Source: a virus
IMG/VR virus record: IMGVR_UViG_3300046459_000303
Location: 1-39,853 of that record
Strand: one strand, 5' to 3'
DNA length: 39,853 nt
Of the stretch, positions 30,086 to 36,707 are shown in pieces (position 1 is the stretch's first letter; each line of letters begins with the position of its first letter). The notes under the pieces were generated by a model, which saw only the letters and a list, made by a program, of their open reading frames with translations, ran no database searches and had not been told where the DNA came from. The position numbers and the translations under genes are program-made.

Positions 30086-31117
30086 TTGGCGACAGGTACC
30101 TACGCACCGGATCCCGACCTCCACGTGGTGGACGCCAACGGCGTCCCCGTCAGTGGCGGGCTCGTCTGGACCTACATCGCCGGGACGACGACGCCCACGC
30201 CGACGTACACCGATGTCGGGCTGACGGTCGCCAACACCAATCCGATCGTGGCGGGCAGCGATGGCCGGTTCGTCGCGTTTCTCGTGGGCGGCAACTCCTA
30301 TAAATTCGTGTACGAGACGCCCGCCATCCCCCCGGCGCACGGGGCCGGGCTCGCCACGCGCGATAACATCCTCGCGGTCACGACAATCGTGCCGGGCACG
30401 GGCGGCGGGATTATTCAATTCACGACCCTGAGCGGCACCGTCAACGATCTGGCGCTGATTCCCGGTTGCTCGATCCTGTCGTGTCGCAATTCGTCGCCCC
30501 TGACCATCACCGGCCTGTCGGCCGGCGTGTCGGGGCAGCGTCTCACCATTTGGTCGGCGCCGTCCACCGTGGCTCTCGCGCATCTCAATTCGGGCTCGCT
30601 GGCGCCGAATCGGCTCATGAATTGGGTCTCCTCGGCGCCGACCATGCTCGCGAGTGGACCCTCGTTCGCCGGCGGCGCGGCGACGTACGTGTACGACGAT
30701 GCCTTAGGTCGTTGGTCGCTGGTCGCGCACGAACAAGGCGCATGGATCGTTCCCCCATTCAATGCGGCCGATTTCACCGCCAGCGGCGGTACATGGACGG
30801 TCGCGTCCAACAATGTCTTGAATAGTTATCGCCTCAGCGGGCGCACGCTCATGCTCCGCATCTATATCTCTGGTACGACGATCACGGGCTCGCCGGGGTC
30901 GCTGACCATCACGATCCCGAACGGCTATACGCTCGCCAGCGGTGCGTTCGATCCGTTCACTCCGGCGCGCGTGGTTGATTCGGGCCCGTTCATGGGCATG
31001 GTCGCCGTACAAGGCGGTCCCACCTTATTAAGCGTGCTCACTGGTGTCGCTGGATCGGGCTGGACCGCCGGGTCCAGCCGGCAAATAGAGTTCACGAAAT
31101 TCTTCGAAGTGGCCTAA
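30086..31117 (+). CDS. Tail fibre or receptor-binding protein
   Basis: A 343-residue protein whose start (DPDLHVVDANGVPVSGGLVWTYIAGTTTPTPTYTD) and NTNPIVAGSDGRFVAFL are typical of the N-terminal attachment domain of phage tail fibres. The rest is beta-rich (Ser/Gly/Thr) as in trimeric fibres and ends in a strand pair. GCAGGAGG lies upstream of a TTG start. It is the last large gene of the virion operon. Confidence 0.7.
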   Translation: MATGTYAPDPDLHVVDANGVPVSGGLVWTYIAGTTTPTPTYTDVGLTVANTNPIVAGSDGRFVAFLVGGNSYKFVYETPAIPPAHGAGLATRDNILAVTTIVPGTGGGIIQFTTLSGTVNDLALIPGCSILSCRNSSPLTITGLSAGVSGQRLTIWSAPSTVALAHLNSGSLAPNRLMNWVSSAPTMLASGPSFAGGAATYVYDDALGRWSLVAHEQGAWIVPPFNAADFTASGGTWTVASNNVLNSYRLSGRTLMLRIYISGTTITGSPGSLTITIPNGYTLASGAFDPFTPARVVDSGPFMGMVAVQGGPTLLSVLTGVAGSGWTAGSSRQIEFTKFFEVA

Positions 31118-31135
31118 AAAGAAGGGACACGACCA

Positions 31136-31429
31136 ATGAGTGTGGGATTACCCGTCACCAAAAGCGAGATTGACACGCGCGCCGGCGACACCGCCCGCGC
31201 GTTTCAGCGCGCCTTCGAAGATGTCGCGACGCTGCAAACATTCTTGTCGAGCACGGCTGACCCTGACCTGATCGCGCTCGGCTACACCGCCGGGGAAGTG
31301 GCGACGCTCAAATCGGCCTATAGCGATCTCGTGCAGCTCGCGACGATCTGGACCGGGAGCGCCGCCTTGCCAGCGGCGAAGGACTTCCGCGCCTTCGTGC
31401 GGCTCTTGTGGGGCGTCGGGGCCTTCTAA
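31136..31429 (+). CDS. Hypothetical phage protein, 97 aa
   Basis: A helical protein with the sequence IDTRAGDTARAFQRAFEDVATLQTFLSST, preceded by an AAGAAGGGACA site. It resembles short proteins placed after tail fibres. It ends four bases into the convergent minus-strand gene. Confidence 0.7.
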   Translation: MSVGLPVTKSEIDTRAGDTARAFQRAFEDVATLQTFLSSTADPDLIALGYTAGEVATLKSAYSDLVQLATIWTGSAALPAAKDFRAFVRLLWGVGAF

Positions 31430-31593
31430 ATCACCGGGGAGAGTGACGCGAGTGCGTGCGCGAGCCGATCCACAAGCGCACGCAGATCGCGGATCTCGTC
31501 GTCGTCCCGTTTAATCAGGTGCTCAAGTCGCGTCAGTCGAATGTTCATCACATCCTCGACGCGCCGCAGTTCAGCCTGCCAGAGCTTCGTCAC
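31426..31593 (-). CDS. Coiled-coil protein, 55 aa
   Basis: Begins GTG overlapping the TGA of the upstream gene (GTGA), then TKLWQAELRRVEDVMNIRLTRLEHL, a heptad-type helix that continues to the end. It resembles the C-terminal half of the 78-aa membrane protein at 34396-34632 (LWRAELHRVEEVLDARLKHLEE), so the two are likely paralogues. Its 3' end overlaps the convergent tail-region gene by four bases. The function is unknown; it may interact with its paralogue. Confidence 0.65.
   Translation of the reverse strand: MTKLWQAELRRVEDVMNIRLTRLEHLIKRDDDEIRDLRALVDRLAHALASLSPVI
31453..31484 (+). terminator. Hairpin at the convergent gene junction
   Basis: TGCGTGCGC (31453-31461) and GCGCACGCA (31476-31484) are perfectly complementary. 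The structure lies just beyond the last plus-strand gene, inside the minus-strand 55-aa gene. No U-run follows, so it could terminate or only slow transcription. Confidence 0.3.
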
Positions 31594-31817
31594 TTCACAT
31601 CGTCCTGCTGGTCGCCAATCTTGATGGCGGCATCCACCGCACGATCGATCCGCTCCACCATGATCTGCAGCAACCGATTCACCTTCACGATCTGTTCTTC
31701 GCTTTCCACGAGGTGTTCCACGGCGGCGCGCATGAACTTGCCGCTGTCGCGTAGATCATGCGCCACCGCCGCGAGTTCATCGCGTAGCGCGTGAAACGGG
31801 TTATCACTCGTTGCCAT
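31590..31817 (-). CDS. Helical protein, 75 aa
   Basis: A single long amphipathic helix region (HALRDELAAVAHDLRDSG, AVEHLVESEEQIVKVNRLLQIMVERID), probably a coiled-coil oligomer. It has a weak upstream site. It lies in the row of small coiled-coil genes; function unknown. Confidence 0.6.
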   Translation of the reverse strand: MATSDNPFHALRDELAAVAHDLRDSGKFMRAAVEHLVESEEQIVKVNRLLQIMVERIDRAVDAAIKIGDQQDDVK

Positions 31818-31858
31818 GTTCTGTATCCTCACGGTGGACGTTCATCACATTCACGCGA

Positions 31859-32062
31859 TCACTTGATGATCAGGAGACGGCCCAAGACGGCCAGCGTCAG
31901 CGCGACGTTGGTGCCGAGCATCCACTTCAGGAGTGTGAGGTCGCGCTCGATCGCATTGAATCGGTTGTCGTAGCCAGCCAACTCCTCAGCCGCACGGGCG
32001 GCTTTCTCCGCATTGCCGGGGTCGAGTAGGGCATCTTGCAACGCGCCAAGACGGAGACTCAT
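31859..32062 (-). CDS. Coiled coil plus C-terminal membrane segment (XhlA-like)
   Basis: A 67-residue protein: helical, charged N-terminus (GNAEKAARAAEELAG), then YDNRFNAIERDLTLLKW and a terminal hydrophobic segment MLGTNVALTLAVLGRLL. This architecture (coiled coil, then one membrane span at the very end) is shared by XhlA-type haemolysin/holin-associated proteins. A lysis role is plausible, not proven. Confidence 0.55.
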   Translation of the reverse strand: MSLRLGALQDALLDPGNAEKAARAAEELAGYDNRFNAIERDLTLLKWMLGTNVALTLAVLGRLLIIK

Positions 32063-32076
32063 CGTCCGATCCTTTC

Positions 32077-32439
32077 TCACCATGCGAGCGGCGCTTTCAG
32101 GTCCACCAGATCCTCAAGGCCGGCGATCTTGTCGGCGTGCGTGTGGCGCTCCCAATCATCGGGCCGTTCGGGCAGAGCCACGAAGACCCCCTCGCGATCC
32201 TCGTCGGTGATCTTCCATGTGAATTTCCCGGTCGGGGTGTGGACGCATACCACCCACCGCCATGTATCGGTCGCCGTGGTCGCGGTCGCCGCCGGCGCCA
32301 CGTGCGCCGGGAACTGCGCGCACAACAACCGCAACAGGAGATTGCGCTCGTACAAGAGTTCGTAGCGATTGCGGCGCGCGGCGTCGCGTTGGGCGGTCGC
32401 CGACGAGGGCCGCCGGCCGCGGCGGGGCTTCTCCGTCAT
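32077..32439 (-). CDS. Conserved phage hypothetical protein, 120 aa
   Basis: A basic N-terminus (KPRRGRRPSSATAQRDAARRNRYELLYERN) precedes WRWVVCVHTPTGKFTWKITDED, a strand pair that recurs in small phage proteins. It overlaps the preceding gene by ATGA. No function is known. Confidence 0.7.
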   Translation of the reverse strand: MTEKPRRGRRPSSATAQRDAARRNRYELLYERNLLLRLLCAQFPAHVAPAATATTATDTWRWVVCVHTPTGKFTWKITDEDREGVFVALPERPDDWERHTHADKIAGLEDLVDLKAPLAW

Positions 32440-33029
32440 GCGTGCGGTCCCAACGCGTAGCGGCCTTTACTGACCCGCGTGAACCTGCCGGATTTCAAGC
32501 CCGCGGCCATGCAGGTCACGACGTTCGAGGCGCCCTTCTTGACCCCCGCCATCAGGTCTTTGAGGCTGGATTCGCCGTGGGCTTGCAGGTACGCGTGAAT
32601 GCCATCCACGACGGGTCCGCCGAGCCGGCTTCCCCTGCGGCTGCCGCCCGTCTTGGCCACGGCGCGCTTCGCGGCCTTGGCCTTGTGGATGGCCTTCGAA
32701 CGCTGCTTCATCAGCCGCGCCATCTTGGCGCGGCGGGCCGGCGTCCATGACGCCTTGAGGCGCTGCGCGTGGACCTTGCGCTCGGCGAGCAGGCGCTCGA
32801 TCGTTACCGCGTCGTCGCCCGCCGTCTCGGGCGCGGGCTTCGTGGCGACGATTGGCCAGTGCCCGGTGCCGTTCCCGTTGCGCAGGGGCGCCTTCAGTAG
32901 TTGCGGCGCGGTCGGACTGAGAAACATCTCCGGCCATTCCCGATGGTAGATCGCTAACTCCTGTTCGATCGCGGCGACCTTCTGTGCGACGCCCGCCGCG
33001 GCGAAGGCGTGTAGTTCAGCTTTGTTCAT
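32436..33029 (-). CDS. Basic protein with C-terminal winged-helix-like domain
   Basis: A 197-residue protein. The N-terminus is helical (NKAELHAFAAAGVAQKVAAIEQEL), the centre is very basic (ARRAKMARLMKQRSKAIHKAKAAKR), and the C-terminus is VVDGIHAYLQAHGESSLKDLMAGVKKGASNVVTCM followed by RFTRVSKGRYAL, which reads as a small winged helix (helix, helix, wing). It may bind DNA. It has a good GGAGAG site and overlaps the next gene by ATGA. Confidence 0.65.
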   Translation of the reverse strand: MNKAELHAFAAAGVAQKVAAIEQELAIYHREWPEMFLSPTAPQLLKAPLRNGNGTGHWPIVATKPAPETAGDDAVTIERLLAERKVHAQRLKASWTPARRAKMARLMKQRSKAIHKAKAAKRAVAKTGGSRRGSRLGGPVVDGIHAYLQAHGESSLKDLMAGVKKGASNVVTCMAAGLKSGRFTRVSKGRYALGPHA

Positions 33030-33072
33030 CGCTCTCCATCCCCCCTCGTGTGACACGTGCGTGTGGCGTGGT

Positions 33073-33489
33073 CTAACGTCGGCGCCTCTTGCGGGGCTTC
33101 GTGTCGGCCTCTTCCTTCAACGCGCGGTCCTTGATCGTCTGATAGGTCACATCCGCGGCATGCACCTGTGCGACGTTGTAGCCAGCGCCTTCGAGAATCG
33201 CGAGCACGGTCCAGTAGGACGTCACGCCGAGCCCTTTGAAGGTGCCGATCTCGTGGGCGCGGTCGGCCAGATCGCCCAACGTCGTAATGTTCATCTGCTG
33301 AATGACGCGGTTGAGTTTCGCCGCGGCCATCGGATGCGGACAGCCGAGCCGGCCGAGACTCCACCGGTTCCATTCGAGGCGGCCGATCACCAGCAACGGC
33401 CGGTGATCGCGGGTCGCAAAGCCCTGTCCGAGAATGCGGGCGTGCGTCGTGGGGTCCACAAATTTCGGTGGCGATTGGGTCGGCTTCAT
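33073..33489 (-). CDS. Helix-hairpin-helix protein similar to RNAP alpha-CTD
   Basis: A 138-residue protein. The stretch LNRVIQQMNITTLGDLADRAHEIGTFKGLGVTSYWTVLAILEGAGYNV follows the helical pattern of the C-terminal domain of the RNA polymerase alpha subunit: (N/S)-x-LxxxxI-x-(T/Y)-(L/I)-GDL, then G-x-G and a last helix ending in G. In alpha that domain binds UP elements and activators. A basic Lys/Arg tail ends the protein. It overlaps the RHH gene by ATGA and shares its promoter. Distant general HhH proteins are an alternative. Confidence 0.55.
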   Translation of the reverse strand: MKPTQSPPKFVDPTTHARILGQGFATRDHRPLLVIGRLEWNRWSLGRLGCPHPMAAAKLNRVIQQMNITTLGDLADRAHEIGTFKGLGVTSYWTVLAILEGAGYNVAQVHAADVTYQTIKDRALKEEADTKPRKRRRR

Positions 33490-33635
33490 CGCTTCTTGGG
33501 CGCCGCGGGCACCTTGGCCCACGCGGCGATCAGGTCCACGATCTTTTGTTTCATCGTGATGCCTTCGAGGGCCGCCTTGCTCTTGGCCTGTTTCCAGACC
33601 GAATCGTCAATGTGTCGAATCACAAAACTCGCCAT
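33486..33635 (-). CDS. Ribbon-helix-helix protein, 49 aa
   Basis: ATG with AAAAGGAG upstream. ASFVIRHIDDSVWKQAKSKA followed by LEGITMKQKIVDLIAAWAK fits an Arc/CopG-type RHH fold: a short beta strand (FVIRHI), helix 1, the G-T/S turn and helix 2. Such proteins bind operators as dimers. It is the first gene after the promoter at 33662-33690 and could be autoregulating. It overlaps the next gene as ATGA. Confidence 0.7.
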   Translation of the reverse strand: MASFVIRHIDDSVWKQAKSKAALEGITMKQKIVDLIAAWAKVPAAPKKR

Positions 33636-33661
33636 GCGTCGGAGTCTCCTTTTAAGTAGTC

Positions 33662-33708
33662 AAGATAATCGAGGTAACGTAAGATGTCAACATCACGTCC
33701 CACGTGGT
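33662..33708 (-). promoter_or_regulatory. Minus-strand promoter with CACGTGGGACGTGATG element
   Basis: TTGACA (33690-33685), 17 bases, TATCTT (33667-33662). CACGTGGGACGTGATG abuts the -35 upstream, as at 36048-36092. The predicted mRNA starts about 20 bases before the RHH gene ATG. The shared upstream element could be an activator or repressor site. Confidence 0.75.
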
Positions 33709-33728
33709 GGCGGATGTGATATGTCCCC

Positions 33729-34037
33729 TCATCCTTTCAATTTCAGCAGCGTCACGAGACCCGAAAACAGCGCGGTCATGAAGCCGAGCATGACCACGTT
33801 CCACTTAATAATGTTGGCCTGCATCTGGCCCATGTCTGCGTGGAGTTCCGATCGGAGTTCTCGGATATCCGCCTTAGTTAATTGAATATCCGCCTTCGTG
33901 TCTCGAATGTCCGCTTTGGTGGCGAGCTGTTCGTAGTCCTGAATGCCCATCACCGAGGTCGCCGCGGCCCGCGCGGTATCCTCCTCCAGTCCCGCTTTCA
34001 GGAGGGCCGTGTAGAGTTCGGCAACAATTTGTGTCAT
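33729..34037 (-). CDS. Coiled coil with C-terminal membrane segment
   Basis: A 102-residue protein with a repeated (T)KADI heptad (KADIRDTKADIQLTKADIRELRSEL) and a final hydrophobic segment NVVMLGFMTALFSGLVTLL. It resembles DUF1640-type coiled-coil membrane proteins. Together with the XhlA-like gene it is a candidate member of the lysis set. The function is not established. Confidence 0.6.
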   Translation of the reverse strand: MTQIVAELYTALLKAGLEEDTARAAATSVMGIQDYEQLATKADIRDTKADIQLTKADIRELRSELHADMGQMQANIIKWNVVMLGFMTALFSGLVTLLKLKG

Positions 34038-34039
34038 GT

Positions 34040-34336
34040 CTACACGAAGCCGAAGGGACGGGGGGTGGTGTCGTCGGGTACCGAGTCGTCGTCTTGGGGC
34101 GGCCGTTCGACGTTGAGATCCAGCACAACGCCGCCCGCGAACGATTGCCGCAGAGTGAGGAAGTCGGCCGTCTTGATCGTCGTCATGGCCGGCGCCGCCG
34201 CGTGAATGTCGTTCCATTCGTCGCGCGTGTCGATAAATTCGTTGATCCGATGGCCCGACAGCGGAATGCTGGGGTGGGCGTCGAGAAAATCCGCCAGTTC
34301 GCGCAGTCCTTGAATCGTCATCGTTCGTTCAGTCAT
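34040..34336 (-). CDS. Conserved phage hypothetical protein, 98 aa
   Basis: Starts MTERTMTIQGLRELADFLDAHP, a helical motif (LRELADFLDAHPxxPL) seen in small proteins of phages of G+C-rich hosts. The rest is mixed with TADFLTLRQSFAGG. A clear GGAGAGCGAG site precedes the ATG. The function is unknown. Confidence 0.65.
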   Translation of the reverse strand: MTERTMTIQGLRELADFLDAHPSIPLSGHRINEFIDTRDEWNDIHAAAPAMTTIKTADFLTLRQSFAGGVVLDLNVERPPQDDDSVPDDTTPRPFGFV

Positions 34337-34395
34337 GTCTCGCTCTCCTGTCACGTGGTTGTGGGGTGTGGGGTGGTGCGTCCTGTGAACATCGG

Positions 34396-34632
34396 TCAAC
34401 GGCGGCGGTCCTCCTCCAGATGTTTAAGCCGGGCGTCGAGTACCTCCTCAACGCGGTGAAGCTCCGCGCGCCAGAGTTCGACCAGATGGCGTTGGAAATC
34501 GCTAAACCGTTGGTTCATCTGCCGGTCAAGTGCGTCGATGCGTGTCGAGAGCGCGGACCACATAAACAGGGACAGCGCCGTGTTGACGAGCAGCGGGACG
34601 CCAATCGCGAGATAGAGTTGCGTATTAGTCAT
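34396..34632 (-). CDS. Membrane-anchored coiled-coil protein, 78 aa
   Basis: N-terminal hydrophobic segment (LYLAIGVPLLVNTALSLFMW) followed by a long coiled coil (STRIDALDRQMNQRF, LVELWRAELHRVEEVLDARLKHL). The last 24 residues match the start of the 55-aa protein at 31426-31593. The predicted topology is one span with a cytoplasmic or periplasmic coil. It may be a spanin-like or holin-accessory protein; unproven. Confidence 0.6.
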   Translation of the reverse strand: MTNTQLYLAIGVPLLVNTALSLFMWSALSTRIDALDRQMNQRFSDFQRHLVELWRAELHRVEEVLDARLKHLEEDRRR

Positions 34633-34664
34633 TAGCGTAGAGAGTCTCCAATCACAACCTTAGC

Positions 34665-34685
34665 TGTCAAGGCTACGTACCACGT
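34665..34685 (-). promoter_or_regulatory. Degenerate copy of the promoter-upstream element
   Basis: ACGTGGTACGTAG followed by CC and TTGACA, related to the elements at 33690 and 36076. No good -10 box is found at 16-18 bases, so activity would need help from a protein or be weak. Confidence 0.35.
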
Positions 34686-34704
34686 CGTGCTATGGATGAT
34701 TCCG

Positions 34705-34887
34705 TCAGTCCTTTGTGCCAGCGCGCTGGCGGGTAATCGCTTCATTGAGGAGGTGCCGCAGCTCGTCGCCGGGCCGGCGGAAGTCCCGCTCGGCGAGCCA
34801 CTGCAGGCCCGTGACCTCTTCGTCGGTCAGCTTGAGAAGAAAGACGCGCGTGCGCTTCGTGGCGACCTTTCGGATGTCGTCCGCCAT
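34705..34887 (-). CDS. Ribbon-helix-helix protein, 60 aa
   Basis: After a basic lead, RVFLLKLTDEEVTGLQWLAERDFRRPGDELRHLLNEAI fits strand, helix, turn and helix of an Arc/CopG/MetJ-type RHH. The ATG overlaps the stop of the preceding zinc-ribbon gene as TGATG. Probably an operator-binding regulator of this cluster. Confidence 0.65.
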   Translation of the reverse strand: MADDIRKVATKRTRVFLLKLTDEEVTGLQWLAERDFRRPGDELRHLLNEAITRQRAGTKD

Positions 34888-35069
34888 CACGCCCTACTCA
34901 CGTGGTGGATGAGTTGCGCACAGTATTCGCACGCCGTGCAGGCCATGAACGGCCGGGCGACTTCACGCATCGGGATCGGGGCGTCGCGCCGCTGGAACGC
35001 CGGGGCGAACGGGACCGCGATGGTCCCGTCCGTCACGAGTTCGAGCACGCCGCCGCAGCGGGGGCACAT
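34887..35069 (-). CDS. Zinc-ribbon protein, 60 aa
   Basis: CPRCGG at the start and CTACEYC near residue 45 form a two-knuckle zinc site, with short strands between. Coupled at both ends by TGATG overlaps. Function unknown. Confidence 0.65.
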   Translation of the reverse strand: MCPRCGGVLELVTDGTIAVPFAPAFQRRDAPIPMREVARPFMACTACEYCAQLIHHVSRA

Positions 35070-35515
35070 CACGCCCCACTCGCTTTCCGTGCGCGCTTGG
35101 CGCGCCGCTTCGCTGCGTTGGCCTTCCGGGTCTTGAGCGCCTTGGCCCGCATGGCCGGGGTAAACACCGGCTGGGTGCCGCTGGCCTTGCGCTCGGCCGC
35201 GAGCCGCCGGCCGTGGCGCCGCCGCACCATCGTACTCACCGCGTCCTGTTGCCGCAGCAGCAGGCGCACGACAGACGGCGGCAGCGTGTAGCGGGCGGGC
35301 TTCGTGGCATTCATCATCTGGACAAACACCGTGGTCCCCTCCGCCCACTTCACCGTCTGCACGATGTAGCTCGTCGCGTTGCCATAAAAATCCACATCCT
35401 GTTGCACCGCCGGGAGCGTGTGGGCGCCATCGGGATGGCCGAGCAAGTTCGCCAGCGTGAGTTCAAACGGGTCAGTCGGCAGCAGTGGGCTGCGCTCGTC
35501 GGTCGTGATCGTCAT
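35069..35515 (-). CDS. Basic hypothetical phage protein, 148 aa
   Basis: The N-terminal 95 residues form a small globular domain (DPFELTLANLL, VQQDVDFYGNATSYIVQTVKWAEGTTVFVQMM). The C-terminal third is an extended Arg/Lys-rich tail (VRRRHGRR, MRAKALKTRKANAAKRRAKR) suited to nucleic-acid binding. A GGAGG site precedes the ATG, and its own promoter lies just upstream. Confidence 0.65.
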   Translation of the reverse strand: MTITTDERSPLLPTDPFELTLANLLGHPDGAHTLPAVQQDVDFYGNATSYIVQTVKWAEGTTVFVQMMNATKPARYTLPPSVVRLLLRQQDAVSTMVRRRHGRRLAAERKASGTQPVFTPAMRAKALKTRKANAAKRRAKRARKASGA

Positions 35516-35539
35516 CAGTGTCTCGCCTCCATGCCAATC

Positions 35540-35568
35540 ATGGTATCACAAGTAGCTTTGATTACCAA
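35540..35568 (-). promoter_or_regulatory. Minus-strand promoter of the 148-aa gene
   Basis: TTGGTA, 17 bases, TACCAT. ACGTGGGACACCG lies directly upstream, related to the CACGTGGGACGTG element of the other two promoters. The predicted leader is about 18 bases and includes the ribosome site. Confidence 0.5.
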
Positions 35569-35595
35569 ACGGTGTCCCACGTCGTTGTCTGGTGA

Positions 35596-35859
35596 TCAGG
35601 CGCCGGGCTTATTCAGGGACAAGAGCTGAACATCGCGCCATGCCACCGCTTGCGCGGGGTAGATCAAGGTACCGATGCGCTGGCGCAACACCAGCCGATC
35701 GGTTTCGTTCTCGCAGGGCGGGGCCGCGAAGGTGCCGTACACGTGGGCGGTGCCGCCCCACACGTTGGCGAGCCCGGCCCGCTGCGCCTCCGCGGCATAG
35801 TGGGCGACGTGGACCGGGCCGACATAGATCCGCACACGGTAATAATGCGTGGTGCTCAT
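35596..35859 (-). CDS. Hypothetical phage protein, 87 aa
   Basis: STTHYYRVRIYVGPVHVAHYAAEAQRAG opens a compact alpha/beta protein. It overlaps the preceding gene by ATGA and ends shortly before the 148-aa gene promoter. Not recognised. Confidence 0.65.
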   Translation of the reverse strand: MSTTHYYRVRIYVGPVHVAHYAAEAQRAGLANVWGGTAHVYGTFAAPPCENETDRLVLRQRIGTLIYPAQAVAWRDVQLLSLNKPGA

Positions 35860-36041
35860 CGCTTGGTCGCCGCTTCGATGGCGGCCCACAGGCCCGCCGC
35901 CTGATACAGAAACATCTCTGCCGCCGCCCGACTGTAAAAGGTGTCGGGGTGGCCGTCGATCGTGAAGACGTTGCGTTCGCGGTCATAGCGGATCACCGTA
36001 CCAAGACACGGGACACAGAAGGCGGGGCGCTGTTTAGTCAT
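35856..36041 (-). CDS. Hypothetical phage protein with CxxC, 61 aa
   Basis: The first gene of the right minus-strand block. It contains CVPC and the sequence TVIRYDRERNVFTIDGHPDTFY, a beta hairpin, then a helix. The -10 box ends six bases before the ATG and no ribosome site exists, so the mRNA should be leaderless. Function unknown. Confidence 0.65.
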   Translation of the reverse strand: MTKQRPAFCVPCLGTVIRYDRERNVFTIDGHPDTFYSRAAAEMFLYQAAGLWAAIEAATKR

Positions 36042-36047
36042 GCAGTC

Positions 36048-36092
36048 AAGATAGCCGAAGTAATCTAGGCTGTCAACATCACGTCCCACGTG
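36048..36092 (-). promoter_or_regulatory. Minus-strand promoter, leaderless mRNA predicted
   Basis: TTGACA (36076-36071), 17 bases, TATCTT (36053-36048). The start codon begins seven bases after the -10. CACGTGGGACGTGATG abuts the -35, identical to the block at 33690-33706. This is probably the main promoter of the right minus-strand block. Confidence 0.75.
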
Positions 36093-36112
36093 CGTGTCGT
36101 GTGAGGGCGCCG

Positions 36113-36232
36113 CGATCCGATTCCCTCGACACCAGCCGTGTCGCCGCGGTGCAGTTTGTAGAAGGGGCTGCGCTCGCGCCGGGCGATCCAATTTCATCGA
36201 AACCAGCCGTGTCTTCCGGTTGCATTTTTAGG
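36113..36232. repeat. Two imperfect direct repeats of about 50 bp
   Basis: The stretch starting at 36113 recurs at 36184, 71 bases later, sharing CGATCC, TCGA, ACCAGCCGTGTC and further matches. The pair lies between the minus-strand promoter and the minisatellite. No reading frame here is credible; a regulatory-protein binding region is possible. Confidence 0.65.
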
Positions 36233-36273
36233 AGCTGGGTGGGGCTGGACGTCAGGTGGCCGGGGGCCGGCCC

Positions 36274-36392
36274 GGAGCCCGCCGCCGGAGCCCGCCGCCG
36301 GAGCCCGCCGCCGGAGCCCGCCGCCGGAGCCCGCCGCCGGGGCCGCCGGAGCCCGCCGCCGGAGCCCGCCGCCGGAGCCCGCCGCCGGAGCC
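36274..36392. repeat. 13-bp minisatellite (GGAGCCCGCCGCC)
   Basis: Eight perfect copies: five in a row, one 9-base variant (GGGGCCGCC), then three more and a partial. It marks the left edge of the compositionally different right-hand segment. Confidence 0.9.
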
Positions 36393-36455
36393 AATCATCG
36401 CGCCGATCGTCCCGACTCGCAAGGTCGCACGTCAACGCGTTAGTACGCGATCGGC

Positions 36456-36479
36456 CTTAGCACGGATCCGTGTACTAAG
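36456..36479. repeat. Palindromic hairpin CTTAG-CACGGATCCGTG-CTAAG
   Basis: The 12-bp palindrome CACGGATCCGTG is framed by CTTAG and CTAAG. It could be a protein-binding site or a bidirectional RNA hairpin between the divergent operons. Confidence 0.5.
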
Positions 36480-36609
36480 AAACAATCAAAAACGATAGGC
36501 TCTAGAGCGCATGAGGATTCGCTAGGACGCGCGATCGCCAATTCCGGCGGGCTCAGTATGACCATGCCGCCGATCCGCGCTCCTGAGCCAAATTCCGTTT
36601 TACGTAAAT

Positions 36610-36623
36610 CACGCGATCGCGTG
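36610..36623. promoter_or_regulatory. 14-bp perfect palindrome
   Basis: CACGCGATCGCGTG, just upstream of the MoxR operon promoter. A candidate operator; it also contains the octamer GCGATCGC. Confidence 0.4.
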
Positions 36624-36631
36624 GTACGCGG

Positions 36632-36678
36632 TTGACAGTATCTTGACAACCTAAGTAATATTGACAACCTACGTAACA
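36632..36678 (+). promoter_or_regulatory. Promoter and tandem 18-bp repeat of the MoxR operon
   Basis: TTGACA (36632-36637), 18 bases, TAATAT (36656-36661). Downstream copies of TTGACAACCTA(A/C)GTAA begin at 36643 and 36661, a tandem 18-bp direct repeat that overlaps the -10. A repressor bound to it would block transcription. The leader to the ATG is about 40 bases and holds an AGAGG site. Confidence 0.65.
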
Positions 36679-36707
36679 ATCGTTAACCCGCGACAGAGGT
36701 ATGAGAG

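Noticed and set aside
36101-36460. 119-aa frame and others across the 13-bp repeat
   Set aside because: The translation is only Pro/Gly/Ala/Arg repeat sequence; all frames stay open because the repeat lacks stop codons.
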